Origin: Atlantibacter hermannii
GTDB taxonomy: Bacteria > Pseudomonadota > Gammaproteobacteria > Enterobacterales > Enterobacteriaceae
Length of the DNA: 56,516 bases
Direction of reading: 5' to 3'
NCBI RefSeq assembly: GCF_009907385.1
Contig: NZ_JAAATR010000019.1
Location: 1-56,516, forward strand
The position numbers were made by a program, and so were the translations under genes. This document shows positions 8,015 to 17,676 of this stretch, one piece after another. The notes beneath the pieces are model-generated. The model saw only the letters and a list, made by a program, of their open reading frames with translations, was not told where the DNA came from and made no database searches. How positions within the stretch are numbered: the first letter of the stretch is position 1; each line of letters starts with the position of its first letter.

Positions 8015-9156
8015 TGTCCGGCTCCTTCTGATGCTTTGCACACGTAAAAGGTTTCTTTGATGCCCGTTTTCGCTTCGTACTGATTAGCGACCGCCTCTTT
8101 AACCGCGGGCACTAACGCTTCCGGCATCAGCGCCACGATGCAGCCGCCGAAGCCGCCGCCGGTCATACGCACCCCGCCTTCATCGCCGATAACGGCTTTG
8201 ACGATTTCAACCAGGGTATCGATTTGCGGTACGGTGATTTCGAAATCGTCGCGCATTGAGGCGTGCGATTCCGCCATCAGCACGCCCATGCGTTTCAGAT
8301 CGCCGCGCGCCAGCGCGTCTGCGGCTTCAACGGTACGGGCGTTTTCGGTCAGCACGTGGCGCACGCGTTTGGCCACCACCGGGTCCAGTTCATTCGCCAC
8401 CGCGTTGAACTGGTCCAGCTTCACATCGCGCAGCGCTTTCTGGGTAAAGAAACGCGCCCCGGTTTCGCACTGTTCGCGGCGGGTGTTGTATTCGCTGCCC
8501 ACCAGGGTGCGTTTGAAGTTACTGTTGATAATCACCACCGCCACGCCTTCCGGCATCGGCACGGCTTTGGTGCCCAGAGAGCGGCAGTCGATCAGCAGGG
8601 CATGATCTTTTTTACCCAGCGCGGAAATCAGCTGATCCATAATCCCGCAGTTACAGCCGACAAACTGGTTTTCTGCTTCCTGGCCGTTAAGGGCGATTTG
8701 CGCGCCGTCCAGCGGCAGATGATAAAGCTGCTGGAATACCGTGCCGACCGCCACTTCCAGCGATGCCGACGAGCTTAACCCCGCGCCCTGCGGCACGTTG
8801 CCGCTGATCACCAGATCCGCGCCGCCAAAATTGCGGTCGCGCTGTTGCAGATGCTTCACCACGCCGCGCACGTAATTGGACCACTGCTGGGAGTCGTGGC
8901 TGAGGATCGGCGCATCCAGCGAAAATTCGTCGATTTGGTTGTCATAATCGGCGGCCATCACCCGTACCTGACGGTCATCGCGCGCCGCGCAGCTAATCAC
9001 CGTTTGATAATCAATGGCGCAGGGCAACACAAAACCGTCGTTATAGTCGGTGTGCTCGCCAATCAGGTTGACGCGGCCCGGCGCCTGAATAGTGTGGGTG
9101 GCAGGGTAGCCGAACGCGTCAGCAAACAGGGATTGGGTTTTCTCTTTCAGACTCAT
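8008..9156 (-). CDS. galK: Galactokinase
   Basis: GalK phosphorylates alpha-D-galactose at C1 with ATP. The 382-residue protein has the three GHMP-kinase motifs in order: [19 protein letters not shown] near residue 28, the galactokinase signature; [16 protein letters not shown] near residue 125, the phosphate loop; and [13 protein letters not shown] near residue 343. Third gene of the operon, two bases after galT, and overlapping the galM start by seven bases, which suggests coupled translation. Confidence 0.97.
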   Translation of the reverse strand: MSLKEKTQSLFADAFGYPATHTIQAPGRVNLIGEHTDYNDGFVLPCAIDYQTVISCAARDDRQVRVMAADYDNQIDEFSLDAPILSHDSQQWSNYVRGVVKHLQQRDRNFGGADLVISGNVPQGAGLSSSASLEVAVGTVFQQLYHLPLDGAQIALNGQEAENQFVGCNCGIMDQLISALGKKDHALLIDCRSLGTKAVPMPEGVAVVIINSNFKRTLVGSEYNTRREQCETGARFFTQKALRDVKLDQFNAVANELDPVVAKRVRHVLTENARTVEAADALARGDLKRMGVLMAESHASMRDDFEITVPQIDTLVEIVKAVIGDEGGVRMTGGGFGGCIVALMPEALVPAVKEAVANQYEAKTGIKETFYVCKASEGAGQC

Positions 9157-9158
9157 TG

Positions 9159-10205
9159 TTATTCTCCGGACTCGCGAAAGTGGATGTCGCTGACGGCGCG
9201 CAGGCGCTCGGCTGCTTGCTCAGCGGTTAAATCACGCTGGGTTTCGGCCAGCATTTCATAGCCCACCATAAATTTGCGCACCGTGGCGGAGCGCAGCAGC
9301 GGCGGGTAGAAATGGGCATGCAACTGCCAGGGCGCGGCATCGTCTGCGGTAAACGGCGCGCCGTGCCATCCCATGGAATAGGGGAAGGAGCACCTGAACA
9401 GGTTGTCATAGCGGCTGGTGAGTTTTTTCAGCGCCAGCGCCAGGTCGCGGCGTTGGCCATCGCTCAGTTCGGTAATACGCGTGACGTGCGCTTTCGGCAG
9501 CAGCAGGGTTTCGAACGGCCAGGCCGCCCAGTAAGGCACCACTGCCAGCCAGTGCTCGGTTTCCACCACCGTGCGGCTGCCGTCCACCCGCTCGCGTTCA
9601 ACGTAATCCACCAGCATCGGACGACCGTGTTCGGTGAAATAGTCGCGCTGCAGCTTATCTTCCCGCGCCGCTTCGTTGGGCAGGAAGCTGTTAGCCCACA
9701 CCTGACCGTGCGGATGCGGGTTGGAGCAGCCCATCGCCGCGCCTTTGTTCTCAAACACCTGCACCCACGGGTAGGTTTTCCCCAGTTCTTCGGTCTGCGC
9801 CTGCCAGGTGCTGACCACCTCTTCCAGCGCCGCGACGGTCAGTTCCGGCAGCGTTTTACTGTGATCCGGCGAGAAGCAAATCACCCGGCTGGTGCCGCGC
9901 GCGCTTTCCAGACGCATCAGCGGATCCTGGGTTTCCGGCGCGTCCGGCGTATCGGTCATCAGCGCCGCAAAGTCGTTGGTAAAGACGTATGTGCCGGTGT
10001 AATCCGGGTTTTTACCGCCGGTTACCCGGACGTTGCCCGGGCACAGGAAACAGTCGGGATCGTGGGACGGCAGCACCGCACTGGACGGCGTCTCCTGCGC
10101 GCCCTGCCACGGACGCTTGGCGCGGTGCGGGGAAACCAGGATCCATTGCCCGCTCAGCGGGTTATAGCGGCGATGCGGATGATCGACCGGGTTGAATTTT
10201 TCCAT
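9159..10205 (-). CDS. galT: Galactose-1-phosphate uridylyltransferase
   Basis: GalT swaps UMP between UDP-glucose and galactose 1-phosphate. The 348-residue protein carries the zinc ligands Cys52 and Cys55 in CFLCPG and the active-site [12 protein letters not shown] with the uridylylated histidine (His166 in E. coli numbering), plus a second HIT-like half with [12 protein letters not shown]. Nine bases separate it from galE and two from galK. Length and motifs are those of the enterobacterial enzyme. Confidence 0.97.
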   Translation of the reverse strand: MEKFNPVDHPHRRYNPLSGQWILVSPHRAKRPWQGAQETPSSAVLPSHDPDCFLCPGNVRVTGGKNPDYTGTYVFTNDFAALMTDTPDAPETQDPLMRLESARGTSRVICFSPDHSKTLPELTVAALEEVVSTWQAQTEELGKTYPWVQVFENKGAAMGCSNPHPHGQVWANSFLPNEAAREDKLQRDYFTEHGRPMLVDYVERERVDGSRTVVETEHWLAVVPYWAAWPFETLLLPKAHVTRITELSDGQRRDLALALKKLTSRYDNLFRCSFPYSMGWHGAPFTADDAAPWQLHAHFYPPLLRSATVRKFMVGYEMLAETQRDLTAEQAAERLRAVSDIHFRESGE

Positions 10206-10214
10206 CTGCGTTCC

Positions 10215-11231
10215 TTAATCTGCATAACCTTGCGGATGACGCGACTGCCAGCGCCAGGTGTCCTGGGCCATTTCATCCAGCGTGCGCGTCACGCGCCAGT
10301 TCAGCTCTTTGTCCGCTTTGCTGGCGTCAGCCCAGTAGGCCGGGAGATCGCCGTCGCGGCGCGGCGCAAAGTGGTAATTCACCGGCTTGCCGCAGGCTTT
10401 GCTGAAGGCGTTGACCACGTCCAGCACACTACTGCCGACACCCGCGCCGAGGTTGTAAATATGCACGCCCGGTTTGCCCGCCAGCTGCTGCATTGCGGCA
10501 ACATGACCGTCGGCCAGATCCATCACGTGGATATAATCGCGTACGCCGGTGCCGTCTTCAGTCGGGTAGTCATTGCCGAAAATCGCCAGCGAGTCGCGGC
10601 GGCCCACCGCCACCTGGGCGATGTACGGCATCAGGTTATTCGGGATACCCTGGGGATCTTCGCCCATATCCCCTGACGGGTGCGCGCCGACCGGGTTGAA
10701 GTAGCGCAATAGCGCGATGCTCCAGTGCGGATTGGCTTTTTGCAGGTCGGTAAGAATTTGCTCCACCATCAGCTTGCTTTTGCCATACGGGCTTTGCGGC
10801 GTGCCGGTCGGGAAGCTTTCCACATAGGGGATTTTCGGCTGGTCGCCGTACACCGTGGCAGACGAACTGAAAATAAAATTGGTGACGTTGGCGGCGCGCA
10901 TGGCGGAAATCAGGCGCAGCGTACCGTTGACGTTGTTATCGTAATACTCGAGGGGCTTCGCGACGGATTCGCCCACGGCCTTTAGCCCGGCGAAATGGAT
11001 CACGGTATCGATAGCGTGATCGTGCAGAATTTCGGTCAGCAGGGTTTCGTTACGAATATCCCCTTCGATAAACATCGGCTGTTTGCCGCCCAGGGTTTCA
11101 ATAACCGGTAGCACGCTGCGTTTACTGTTGCAGAGATTATCAAGGATGATGACGTCGTGGCCGTTTTGCAGCAGTTGCACGCAGGTATGACTGCCGATGT
11201 AACCGCTACCACCCGTTACTAACACTCTCAT
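10215..11231 (-). CDS. galE: UDP-glucose 4-epimerase
   Basis: GalE interconverts UDP-galactose and UDP-glucose, feeding both galactose use and surface polysaccharide. VTGGSGYIGSHT at the N-terminus binds NAD, and YGKSK holds the catalytic Tyr149/Lys153 pair, with SSSATVYGD giving the Ser. The 338-residue start at MRVLVTGG is taken from family agreement; an upstream in-frame start at 11273 would place coding sequence in the promoter. First gene of the operon. The internal GalR operator OI lies within its first codons. Confidence 0.97.
   Translation of the reverse strand: MRVLVTGGSGYIGSHTCVQLLQNGHDVIILDNLCNSKRSVLPVIETLGGKQPMFIEGDIRNETLLTEILHDHAIDTVIHFAGLKAVGESVAKPLEYYDNNVNGTLRLISAMRAANVTNFIFSSSATVYGDQPKIPYVESFPTGTPQSPYGKSKLMVEQILTDLQKANPHWSIALLRYFNPVGAHPSGDMGEDPQGIPNNLMPYIAQVAVGRRDSLAIFGNDYPTEDGTGVRDYIHVMDLADGHVAAMQQLAGKPGVHIYNLGAGVGSSVLDVVNAFSKACGKPVNYHFAPRRDGDLPAYWADASKADKELNWRVTRTLDEMAQDTWRWQSRHPQGYAD
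11197..11212 (-). promoter_or_regulatory. Internal gal operator OI
   Basis: On the minus strand GTGGTAGCGGTTACAT, inside the start of galE, is identical to E. coli OI as I remember it. GalR or GalS at OI and OE closes a DNA loop over the promoters. Confidence 0.85.
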
Positions 11232-11267
11232 ATCAGGCTCCATTACGCTTATGGTATGTATTAACCT

Positions 11268-11274
11268 TAGCATA
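11268..11274 (-). promoter_or_regulatory. gal promoter -10 element (P2 type)
   Basis: TATGCTA on the minus strand corresponds to the P2 -10 of E. coli gal. The adjoining P1 -10, TATGGTT in E. coli, reads TAAGGTT here. Confidence 0.6.
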
Positions 11275-11290
11275 ACAGACGGCAGTAAAC

Positions 11291-11306
11291 TGTGATATCG
11301 GATAAA
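11291..11306 (-). promoter_or_regulatory. Probable CRP site of the gal promoter
   Basis: TGTGA followed by six bases and a poor second half lies between OE and the -10, at the place of the gal CRP site in E. coli. Position supports it more than the match does. Confidence 0.5.
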
Positions 11307-11309
11307 ATA

Positions 11310-11325
11310 GTGGAATCGTTTACAC
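11310..11325 (-). promoter_or_regulatory. External gal operator OE
   Basis: On the minus strand GTGTAAACGATTCCAC is identical to E. coli OE, upstream of the CRP site and promoter. Confidence 0.88.
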
Positions 11326-11404
11326 TAAAATATCACGCCGCTTCACGTCATCGTAAAAGCAATGTAAAACAGCAGGTTAGGTAAAGGAAGATGCGGCTAG
11401 TCTG

Positions 11405-11431
11405 AAAATGGGGGACGTGACGCCCCCAAAA
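11405..11431 (-). terminator. Terminator after modF
   Basis: GGGGG and CCCCC arms around eight bases, with flanking A and T tracts, lie six bases past the modF stop. Confidence 0.75.
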
Positions 11432-11436
11432 GATGC

Positions 11437-12906
11437 TTATTTCAGTGCGTCGAATTGATAACGATAAATTTCACCGTCCGGCACAAAAGTCAGGCGGTGG
11501 GTAATACAGTCCGGCGCGTCTTCGGCATGGTGCGAGACAAACAGCAGTTGGGTGGCACCTTCGCCGATCAGCACATCGACAAAACGCCGCACCAGCTGGC
11601 GGTTTAGCGGATCGAGCCCCTGTAACGGCTCATCGAGGATCAGCAGGGTGGGGTGCTTGACCAGCGCGCGGGCAATGAGCGCCAGCCGCTGCTGCCCCCA
11701 TGAGAGGCTCTGGAATGGCGCATCGGCCACTTTATCGCTGATGCCGAGAATATCCAGCCACTGGCGGGTGAGCTTGCGCTGGCGATCCGACACTGCCTGA
11801 TAAATGCCGATAGAATCGAAATAGCCGGACAGGATCACGTTACGTACCGTGGTACTCACCCGGTAATCAAGATGCAGGCTGCTGCTGACATAGCCAATGT
11901 GCTTTTTGATATCCCAGATAGTTTCGCCGCTGCCGCGACGGCGGCCAAACAGCGTTAAATCGTTGCTGTAACCCTGGGGGTGATCGCCGGTTATCAGGCT
12001 CAGCAGGGTGGATTTTCCCGCGCCGTTCGGCCCGACAATCTGCCAGTGCTCGCCGGGATTGACCGTCCAGCTCAGCCTGTGCAGGATCGGGCGATCGTTA
12101 TACGACACCACGCCATCGCGCAGGACGATACGCGGGACGTCAGGCGCCAGGGTCACCGGCGTGCTCACATCCGGTTCGGGAAGGGCGGCGCCCGCCAGCT
12201 TTTCGCTGTGCGCCAGTTGGGCGATCAGCGCCTGCTCCAGCAGCTGCGCTTTTTTGCCCACGTCGGTCAGCACGCAGTCCGCCAGCACGCCGGCGTTTTC
12301 GACAAACGCCGGGATCTCATCAAACCGGTTTAATACCAGCGCCAGGGTATGCCCTTCCCGGTTTAACTGGCCCAGCAGCAGGGCAAGCTGTTCCCGGGAC
12401 TTCACGTCCAGGCCGTCGAAAGGCTCATCGAGGATCAACAGATCGGGATCAGGCATCAATGCCTGGCACAGCAGGGTTTTGCGGGTTTCGCCGGTAGAGA
12501 GATATTTAAAGCGCCGTTCCAGCAGATGAGTAATGCCGAAGCGTTCCGCCAGAGCCTGACAGCGGGCAGGATCGTGGATCTCTTCCTGAATAATTTGCGC
12601 GGTGGTGCGGCCGGTATCGTCTTCGCCGGGGCCGAGCAAATCGGTGTTATTGCGCTGCCACTCTTCGCTGACCAGTTTCTGCAACTGCTCAAACGACACG
12701 CGCACGATGCGCTGGAAACCGCAGTCGCGCTGGCCTTTCAGCAGCGGCAGCTCCCCGGAGAGCGCCCGGGCCAGCGCCGATTTTCCGCTGCCGTTGGCGC
12801 CGACAAACGCCCAGCTTTCACCCGCGCGCAGGGTTAGCCCGGCAAGCTCAAGGGTACGGGTATCGCCAATGCGAAACGTGCCTTGCGAAATTTGCAATAC
12901 TGACAT
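11437..12906 (-). CDS. modF: Tandem ABC ATPase ModF
   Basis: A 489-residue soluble protein with two ABC domains. First domain: Walker A GANGSGKSAL near residue 37, signature LSTGETRKTLL, Walker B LLILDEPFDGLD. Second domain: Walker [12 protein letters not shown] near residue 291, signature LSWGQQRLALI, Walker B LLILDEPLQGLD. There are no membrane spans. E. coli modF (once phrA) lies in the same place after modE; its part in molybdate metabolism is not well settled and it is not needed for ModABC uptake. It follows modE by 77 bases on the same strand and probably shares its transcript. Confidence 0.93.
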   Translation of the reverse strand: MSVLQISQGTFRIGDTRTLELAGLTLRAGESWAFVGANGSGKSALARALSGELPLLKGQRDCGFQRIVRVSFEQLQKLVSEEWQRNNTDLLGPGEDDTGRTTAQIIQEEIHDPARCQALAERFGITHLLERRFKYLSTGETRKTLLCQALMPDPDLLILDEPFDGLDVKSREQLALLLGQLNREGHTLALVLNRFDEIPAFVENAGVLADCVLTDVGKKAQLLEQALIAQLAHSEKLAGAALPEPDVSTPVTLAPDVPRIVLRDGVVSYNDRPILHRLSWTVNPGEHWQIVGPNGAGKSTLLSLITGDHPQGYSNDLTLFGRRRGSGETIWDIKKHIGYVSSSLHLDYRVSTTVRNVILSGYFDSIGIYQAVSDRQRKLTRQWLDILGISDKVADAPFQSLSWGQQRLALIARALVKHPTLLILDEPLQGLDPLNRQLVRRFVDVLIGEGATQLLFVSHHAEDAPDCITHRLTFVPDGEIYRYQFDALK

Positions 12907-12983
12907 GTGTTATCCCATTTTTTGCAGCAAATAAGCATCAGGGATACGTCGCGCGCCCGGAATTGTCAACCGGGCGCGGGGTT

Positions 12984-13775
12984 TTAGCACAGCGTGGCGA
13001 CGATCAAAGAATCGGCATTAAAAAATGCTGTGACCTCAGCACCTTCTTCTGGATTGAGCGCCGCGACCTGTGCAGCCGTTAGCGTGGCGCATACCCGCTG
13101 ACCACCGGCCACGGTGACGACCACTTCGCTCTGGTCTTCGGCATGTTCAACGGCGCTGATGACGCCAGCGAGCTGGTTTTCCGCGTCCGCCGCCTGGGCT
13201 GCGTCGCGGGTGATGTTTACCCAGGGCGCTTTCAGCAGCACCAGCACTTCCCGGCCCGTCTCCAGCCCGAGCCGTTCCGCGCTGCGCGCGGTAATCGCCG
13301 CGTTTAAACGCGTAACGCCATCCGCCAGCAAAATGGTGAGATGTTCCTGCACCGAGTGACGATCGCGATGGGTCACGGTACCGAACCACTGGTTACGGGC
13401 GCTGGTTTGCAGAGAAAACCGCGAGATGGCCGCCAGCAGGCTGTCCAGCGGCAGGCTGTCGTCGCTCAGCACGTCAAAGGCTTTCTGCTGAATTTGCCCC
13501 AGCAAATCGTAGAGCTGGATCAGGCGCTTGCCGTAAGGGGTCACCACCGCGCCGCCGCCGCCCTTGCCGCCGGTCGCCCGGTCCACCAGCGGCTGGTCGC
13601 TGAGCTGGTTCATCTCGTTGATGGCGTCCCAGGCGCTCTTATAGCTGATGTTGGCGAGTTTCGCGCCCTGGCTAATTGAACCGGTATGTTCTATTTGTTT
13701 AAGCAGCGCAATGCGTCGCGGATCAGCAAACAGGCGCTGCTGGAGTTTAAGAGTAAGAAGAATTTCCGCTTGCAT
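12984..13775 (-). CDS. modE: Molybdate-responsive transcription regulator
   Basis: ModE binds molybdate and then represses modABC and activates genes such as moaA and molybdoenzyme operons. The 263-residue protein has an N-terminal winged helix (LTLKLQQRLFADPRRIALL to GKGGGGAVVTPYG, residues 7-85 or so) and two C-terminal TOBE/MOP domains that bind the oxyanion, beginning near ARNQWFGTVTHRD and GVISAVEHAEDQSEV. Length agrees with E. coli ModE (262). It is read away from acrZ and modABC, and two ModE-type operators are visible in the window (14137 and 36745). Confidence 0.95.
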   Translation of the reverse strand: MQAEILLTLKLQQRLFADPRRIALLKQIEHTGSISQGAKLANISYKSAWDAINEMNQLSDQPLVDRATGGKGGGGAVVTPYGKRLIQLYDLLGQIQQKAFDVLSDDSLPLDSLLAAISRFSLQTSARNQWFGTVTHRDRHSVQEHLTILLADGVTRLNAAITARSAERLGLETGREVLVLLKAPWVNITRDAAQAADAENQLAGVISAVEHAEDQSEVVVTVAGGQRVCATLTAAQVAALNPEEGAEVTAFFNADSLIVATLC

Positions 13776-13900
13776 ATCCGGCTCCTGGTAAAACGGCTAT
13801 TGTGACTGAAAGCCGGACGGCGACGCAAATGGCACAAAAAGGAGAGTGCGTTTTTTATGAGGGACGTTAAAATAACGCTCCCTGTATTCTGGAGGCTACC

Positions 13901-14050
13901 ATGTTCGAGTTGTTGAAAAGTCTGGTGTTTGCCGTAATCATGGTGCCCGTGGTGATGGCGATCATCCTGGGTTTGATTTATGGCCTGGGCGAAGTGTTTA
14001 ACGTCTTCTCCACTGTCGGTCATAAAGACCGCTCAAAGCAGCAGCGCTGA
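13901..14050 (+). CDS. acrZ: AcrZ, small accessory protein of the AcrB efflux pump
   Basis: A 49-codon gene: [18 protein letters not shown] begins one long membrane helix, followed by [16 protein letters not shown] and a charged tail ending KDRSKQQR. It closely matches E. coli AcrZ (YbhT), which is also 49 residues and lies between modE and modA. AcrZ sits in a groove of AcrB and shifts its substrate range. A good GGAGG lies six bases before the ATG, and a terminator follows nine bases after the stop, so it is a single-gene unit. Confidence 0.95.
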   Translation: MFELLKSLVFAVIMVPVVMAIILGLIYGLGEVFNVFSTVGHKDRSKQQR

Positions 14051-14058
14051 TTCCCCCA

Positions 14059-14084
14059 ACGCCCGGTTTATCCGGGCGTTTTCT
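14059..14084 (+). terminator. Terminator of acrZ
   Basis: ACGCCCGG and CCGGGCGT pair around TTTAT, followed by TTTTCTC. Confidence 0.85.
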
Positions 14085-14136
14085 CTCAAGTCCCCTCACA
14101 TTTTGCCGATTAATACTTTGAATATCTGATGTGCAC

Positions 14137-14160
14137 CGTTATATTGCTCGCTACATAACG
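14137..14160 (+). promoter_or_regulatory. ModE operator of modABC
   Basis: A 24-base site, CGTTATATTG at one end and CTACATAACG at the other, around CTCG. It is nearly the same as the E. coli modA operator and lies 20 bases before the modA start. Confidence 0.9.
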
Positions 14161-14179
14161 ATGCTCAATGGAGAAGCAC

Positions 14180-14956
14180 ATGGCTAATAAATGGTTGAAA
14201 CTGACGGCGGGTATTGCCCTGTCACTGGGGCTTGCGACCCAAACGCTGGCGGCGGACGGCAAAATCACCGTATTTGCGGCGGCGTCCCTGACTAACGCGA
14301 TGCAGGATATCGCCACCCAGTACAAAAAAGAGAAGCAGGTGGACGTGGTGTCCTCATTTGCTTCGTCATCAACCCTGGCGCGGCAGATTGAAGCGGGCGC
14401 ACCGGCGGATCTGTTTATCTCCGCCGATCAGAAGTGGATGGATTACGCCAGCGATAAAAAAACCATCGACGCCGCCAGCCGCGAAACGCTGCTGGGCAAC
14501 AGCCTGGTGGTCGTTGCGCCGAAAGCGAGCCAGCAGGGCGATATCGCGATTAATGAGAAAACCGACTGGCAAAGCCTGCTGAAAGGCGGCCGTCTGGCGG
14601 TGGGCGATCCGGAACACGTTCCGGCAGGCATTTACGCCAAAGAAGCGCTGCAAAAACTGGGCGCGTGGGATAACGTCAGCCCGAGCCTGGCGCCGGCGGA
14701 AGACGTGCGCGGCGCGCTGGCGCTGGTGGAGCGTAACGAAGCGCCGCTCGGCATCGTTTACGGCTCCGACGCGGTCGCCGGTAAAGGCGTGAAGGTGGTG
14801 GGCACCTTCCCGGAGGGTTCCCACAAAAAAGTGGAATACCCAATGGCCATCATCGACGGGCATAATAACGCCGAGGTTAAGGCGTTTTACGATTACCTGA
14901 AAGGGCCGCAGGCGGCGGCAATCTTTAAACAATACGGATTTACCACTCACTCATGA
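14180..14956 (+). CDS. modA: Molybdate-binding periplasmic protein
   Basis: ModA captures molybdate (and tungstate) in the periplasm for ModBC. The 258-residue precursor has a signal peptide ending in TQTLAADGK; the mature part starts with ITVFAAASLTNAM, whose serine is an oxyanion ligand, followed by VVSSFASSSTLARQIEAGAPADL and GDPEHVPAGIYA. The ATG at 14180 is chosen over the one at 14168 because GGAG at 14170-14173 is six bases from it and the resulting N-terminus matches ModA. First gene of modABC, overlapping modB by four bases, under the ModE operator. Confidence 0.96.
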   Translation: MANKWLKLTAGIALSLGLATQTLAADGKITVFAAASLTNAMQDIATQYKKEKQVDVVSSFASSSTLARQIEAGAPADLFISADQKWMDYASDKKTIDAASRETLLGNSLVVVAPKASQQGDIAINEKTDWQSLLKGGRLAVGDPEHVPAGIYAKEALQKLGAWDNVSPSLAPAEDVRGALALVERNEAPLGIVYGSDAVAGKGVKVVGTFPEGSHKKVEYPMAIIDGHNNAEVKAFYDYLKGPQAAAIFKQYGFTTHS

Positions 14957-15642
14957 TCTTAACGGAACCCGAATGGCAGGCCGTGTTGCTGAGCCTTAAA
15001 GTCTCATCAATTGCAGTATTAATCAGTTTGCCCTTCGGGATCTTGTGTGCCTGGGTGCTGGTAAGATGTAGCTTCCCCGGCAAATCACTGTTCGATAGCC
15101 TGATCCACCTGCCGCTGGTGCTGCCGCCGGTGGTGGTGGGGTATTTACTGCTGGTGGCGATGGGCCGGCGCGGGTTTATCGGCCAGTGGCTGTACGACTG
15201 GTTTGGTCTTACCTTCGCCTTTAGCTGGCGCGGCGCGGTACTGGCCGCCGGTGTGATGTCATTCCCGCTGATGGTGCGCGCGATCCGCCTGGCCCTGGAA
15301 GCGGTAGATTTAAAACTTGAGCAGGCGGCGCGCACTCTCGGCGCAGGCCGCTGGCGGGTGTTTTTCACCATCACGTTACCGCTGACCTTACCCGGCATTA
15401 TTGCCGGCACCGTGCTGGCTTTTGCCCGTTCGCTGGGCGAATTCGGCGCGACCATCACCTTTGTTTCCAATATTCCTGGTGAAACCCGCACCATTCCCTC
15501 CGCCATGTATACCCTGATCCAGACGCCGGGCGGCGAAAGCGCGGCGGCGCGGCTGTGCCTGATTTCCATCGTGCTGGCGGTGATGTCATTGATGATCGCC
15601 GAGTGGCTGGCGCGGATTAGCCGTAAGCGGATGGGGAACTGA
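14953..15642 (+). CDS. modB: Molybdate ABC transporter permease
   Basis: The inner-membrane subunit of ModABC. 229 residues with about five spans; the cytoplasmic EAA loop that meets ModC reads [21 protein letters not shown] near residue 124 to 144. ATGA overlap with the modA stop and a two-base gap to modC indicate coupled translation. Length equals E. coli ModB. Confidence 0.96.
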   Translation: MILTEPEWQAVLLSLKVSSIAVLISLPFGILCAWVLVRCSFPGKSLFDSLIHLPLVLPPVVVGYLLLVAMGRRGFIGQWLYDWFGLTFAFSWRGAVLAAGVMSFPLMVRAIRLALEAVDLKLEQAARTLGAGRWRVFFTITLPLTLPGIIAGTVLAFARSLGEFGATITFVSNIPGETRTIPSAMYTLIQTPGGESAAARLCLISIVLAVMSLMIAEWLARISRKRMGN

Positions 15643-15644
15643 TT

Positions 15645-16703
15645 ATGCTGGAACTCCATTTTTCCCAGACGCTGGGCAGCCATCACCTGAGTGTTAATGA
15701 AACCCTGCCGGGCCAGGACGTGACGGCGATTTTCGGCGTCTCCGGCGCGGGTAAAACCTCGCTGATTAACGCTATCTGCGGGCTGACTCGCCCTGAATCC
15801 GGGCGGATTGTGCTTAACGACCGGGTGTTAAGCGACGCGGAACAAAAGATTTTCCTGCCGCCGGAAAAGCGCCGGGTCGGCTATGTATTCCAGGACGCGC
15901 GCCTGTTCCCGCACTATAAAGTGAGCGGCAACCTGCGCTACGGCATGGCGAAATCCATGGCCGGGCAGTTCGATAAGCTGGTGGCGCTGCTGGGCATTGA
16001 ACCTCTGCTGGATCGCTTGCCCGGTTCGCTGTCCGGCGGCGAAAAACAACGGGTGGCAATTGGCCGCGCGCTGTTAACCGCCCCGGAGCTGCTGCTGCTG
16101 GACGAGCCGCTGGCCTCGCTGGATATCCCGCGCAAACGCGAACTGTTGGCCTATCTTCAGCGGCTGACGCGAGAAATTCAGACCCCGATGCTCTATGTCA
16201 GCCATTCGCTGGAAGAGATCGTCCAGCTTGCCGATAACGTGCTGGTGCTGGATAACGGCAGCGTGAAAGCCTTTGGCAGCCTGGAATCGGTATGGGGCAG
16301 CGCGGTGATGCACCCATGGCTGCCGCGCGAACAGCAGAGCAGCGTGCTGAAAGTCAGCGTGCTGGAGCACCATCCCCATTACGCCATGACCGCGCTGGCG
16401 CTGGGCGACCAGCATATCTGGGTCAACCGTATCGATAAGCCGTTGCAGTCAACGCTGCGCATTCGGATTCAGGCGTCAGACGTGTCGCTGGTGCTGCAAC
16501 CGCCGGTAAACAGCAGCATCCGCAACGTACTGCGGGCGAAAGTGGTCAATCTGCTGGATGATGACGGGCAGGTGGAAGTGCAGCTGGACGTTGGCACCCG
16601 GACGCTGTGGGCGCGCATCAGCCCCTGGGCGCGGGACGAACTGAGTATCAAAGCGGGCCAGTGGCTGTACGCGCAAATCAAAAGCGTGTCGATTACCGCC
16701 TGA
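15645..16703 (+). CDS. modC: Molybdate ABC transporter ATP-binding protein
   Basis: ModC powers molybdate import. 352 residues: Walker [11 protein letters not shown] near residue 32, signature [15 protein letters not shown] near residue 128, Walker [13 protein letters not shown] near residue 148, H-loop in YVSHSLEEI, then a C-terminal TOBE (MOP) domain, typical of ModC, starting near [16 protein letters not shown]. The stop is directly against the stop of convergent ybhA, without a base between. Confidence 0.96.
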   Translation: MLELHFSQTLGSHHLSVNETLPGQDVTAIFGVSGAGKTSLINAICGLTRPESGRIVLNDRVLSDAEQKIFLPPEKRRVGYVFQDARLFPHYKVSGNLRYGMAKSMAGQFDKLVALLGIEPLLDRLPGSLSGGEKQRVAIGRALLTAPELLLLDEPLASLDIPRKRELLAYLQRLTREIQTPMLYVSHSLEEIVQLADNVLVLDNGSVKAFGSLESVWGSAVMHPWLPREQQSSVLKVSVLEHHPHYAMTALALGDQHIWVNRIDKPLQSTLRIRIQASDVSLVLQPPVNSSIRNVLRAKVVNLLDDDGQVEVQLDVGTRTLWARISPWARDELSIKAGQWLYAQIKSVSITA

Positions 16704-17522
16704 TCACAGCAGGTGCTGGTAAATCGCTTCTGCGATGCTCGGTTCGGTATTCAGGCCGATCACCGTATTAACGCGATCTTTAATCGCCTGGTCGGCATTG
16801 CCCATGGCGATGCCGAGCCCGGCGCGCTCCAGCATACTTAAATCGTTATAGTTATCGCCAAACGCCACCACGTCCTGCATGGTCATGCCCTGGGACTCCA
16901 CCCATTGCGCCAGGCGGTTGCCTTTGCTGTTGCCCGCCAGCGCCACGTCCACCTGATCGTGCCACGACCATTCGCAGGCAAAGCCGAATTTTTCTTCAAT
17001 GTGCGCCACCACTTCATGCAGCCTGCCGAGATCCGCATCGGTGAGCGCGAATTTCCAGATGGCGTCGGCCTGCTGCGCCGCGTCGCGCAGGGAAGGCACC
17101 TGTAAAAACACCGGACGCTGATGTTCCGGTAAGCTGCGCGCCCAGTTTTCGGTGCGCAATACGTGCCCGGTCGGCAACTGGTACAGCATGGCGTTGTCCA
17201 CGTACATCAGGCCGTGAACCTGGTGCTGCTCCAGCACATCAATCAGCTGCCGGGCTTCACTGGCGGGCATAGGGTTGGCTGCCAGTACGTTTTTTGCATG
17301 ATAATCATACAAATAAGTGCCATTACAACAAATAGCAGGTGTATCCAGCGCCAGCGCCTGATAAAAAGGATGGATGGCGACATGATGGCGACCGGTGACA
17401 ATCAGCACCTGATAACCTGCTTCGCGCGCGCGCTTTAGCGCCTCCAGCGATTCCGGCAAAATAGTTTTTTGCGGCGTGAGCAGGGTTCCGTCTAAATCAA
17501 GGGCGATGACACGATAGGGCAT
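16704..17522 (-). CDS. ybhA: HAD-superfamily sugar-phosphate phosphatase YbhA
   Basis: A 272-residue Cof-type HAD hydrolase. Motif I ALDLDGTLL holds the nucleophile Asp near residue 8; motif II IVTGRH near residue 40; the motif III Lys is in GNSKGNRL and motif IV in VAFGDNYNDLSML near residue 218. E. coli YbhA dephosphorylates pyridoxal phosphate and several sugar phosphates in vitro; the substrate in the cell is uncertain. It lies convergent to modC with no gap. Confidence 0.9.
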   Translation of the reverse strand: MPYRVIALDLDGTLLTPQKTILPESLEALKRAREAGYQVLIVTGRHHVAIHPFYQALALDTPAICCNGTYLYDYHAKNVLAANPMPASEARQLIDVLEQHQVHGLMYVDNAMLYQLPTGHVLRTENWARSLPEHQRPVFLQVPSLRDAAQQADAIWKFALTDADLGRLHEVVAHIEEKFGFACEWSWHDQVDVALAGNSKGNRLAQWVESQGMTMQDVVAFGDNYNDLSMLERAGLGIAMGNADQAIKDRVNTVIGLNTEPSIAEAIYQHLL

Positions 17523-17676
17523 GGGCAGATTCCCGTCAGGTATTGTTCAGAAAAGGTTCGGTTGATGGTACACCGCAACCGCGCCGGGTCAAAATCACCG
17601 TTTCGCCTTCGGCACATTGCGACAAAACGCGCTACCCTTTTGAAGACTTAACGCTCACGTGAGGAAAGGAGTATTC

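Noticed and set aside
9312-10676. 454-codon open frame opposite galT and galE
   Set aside because: It lies fully antisense to two well recognised genes; long antisense frames are common in GC-rich genes, and the sequence has no recognisable domain.
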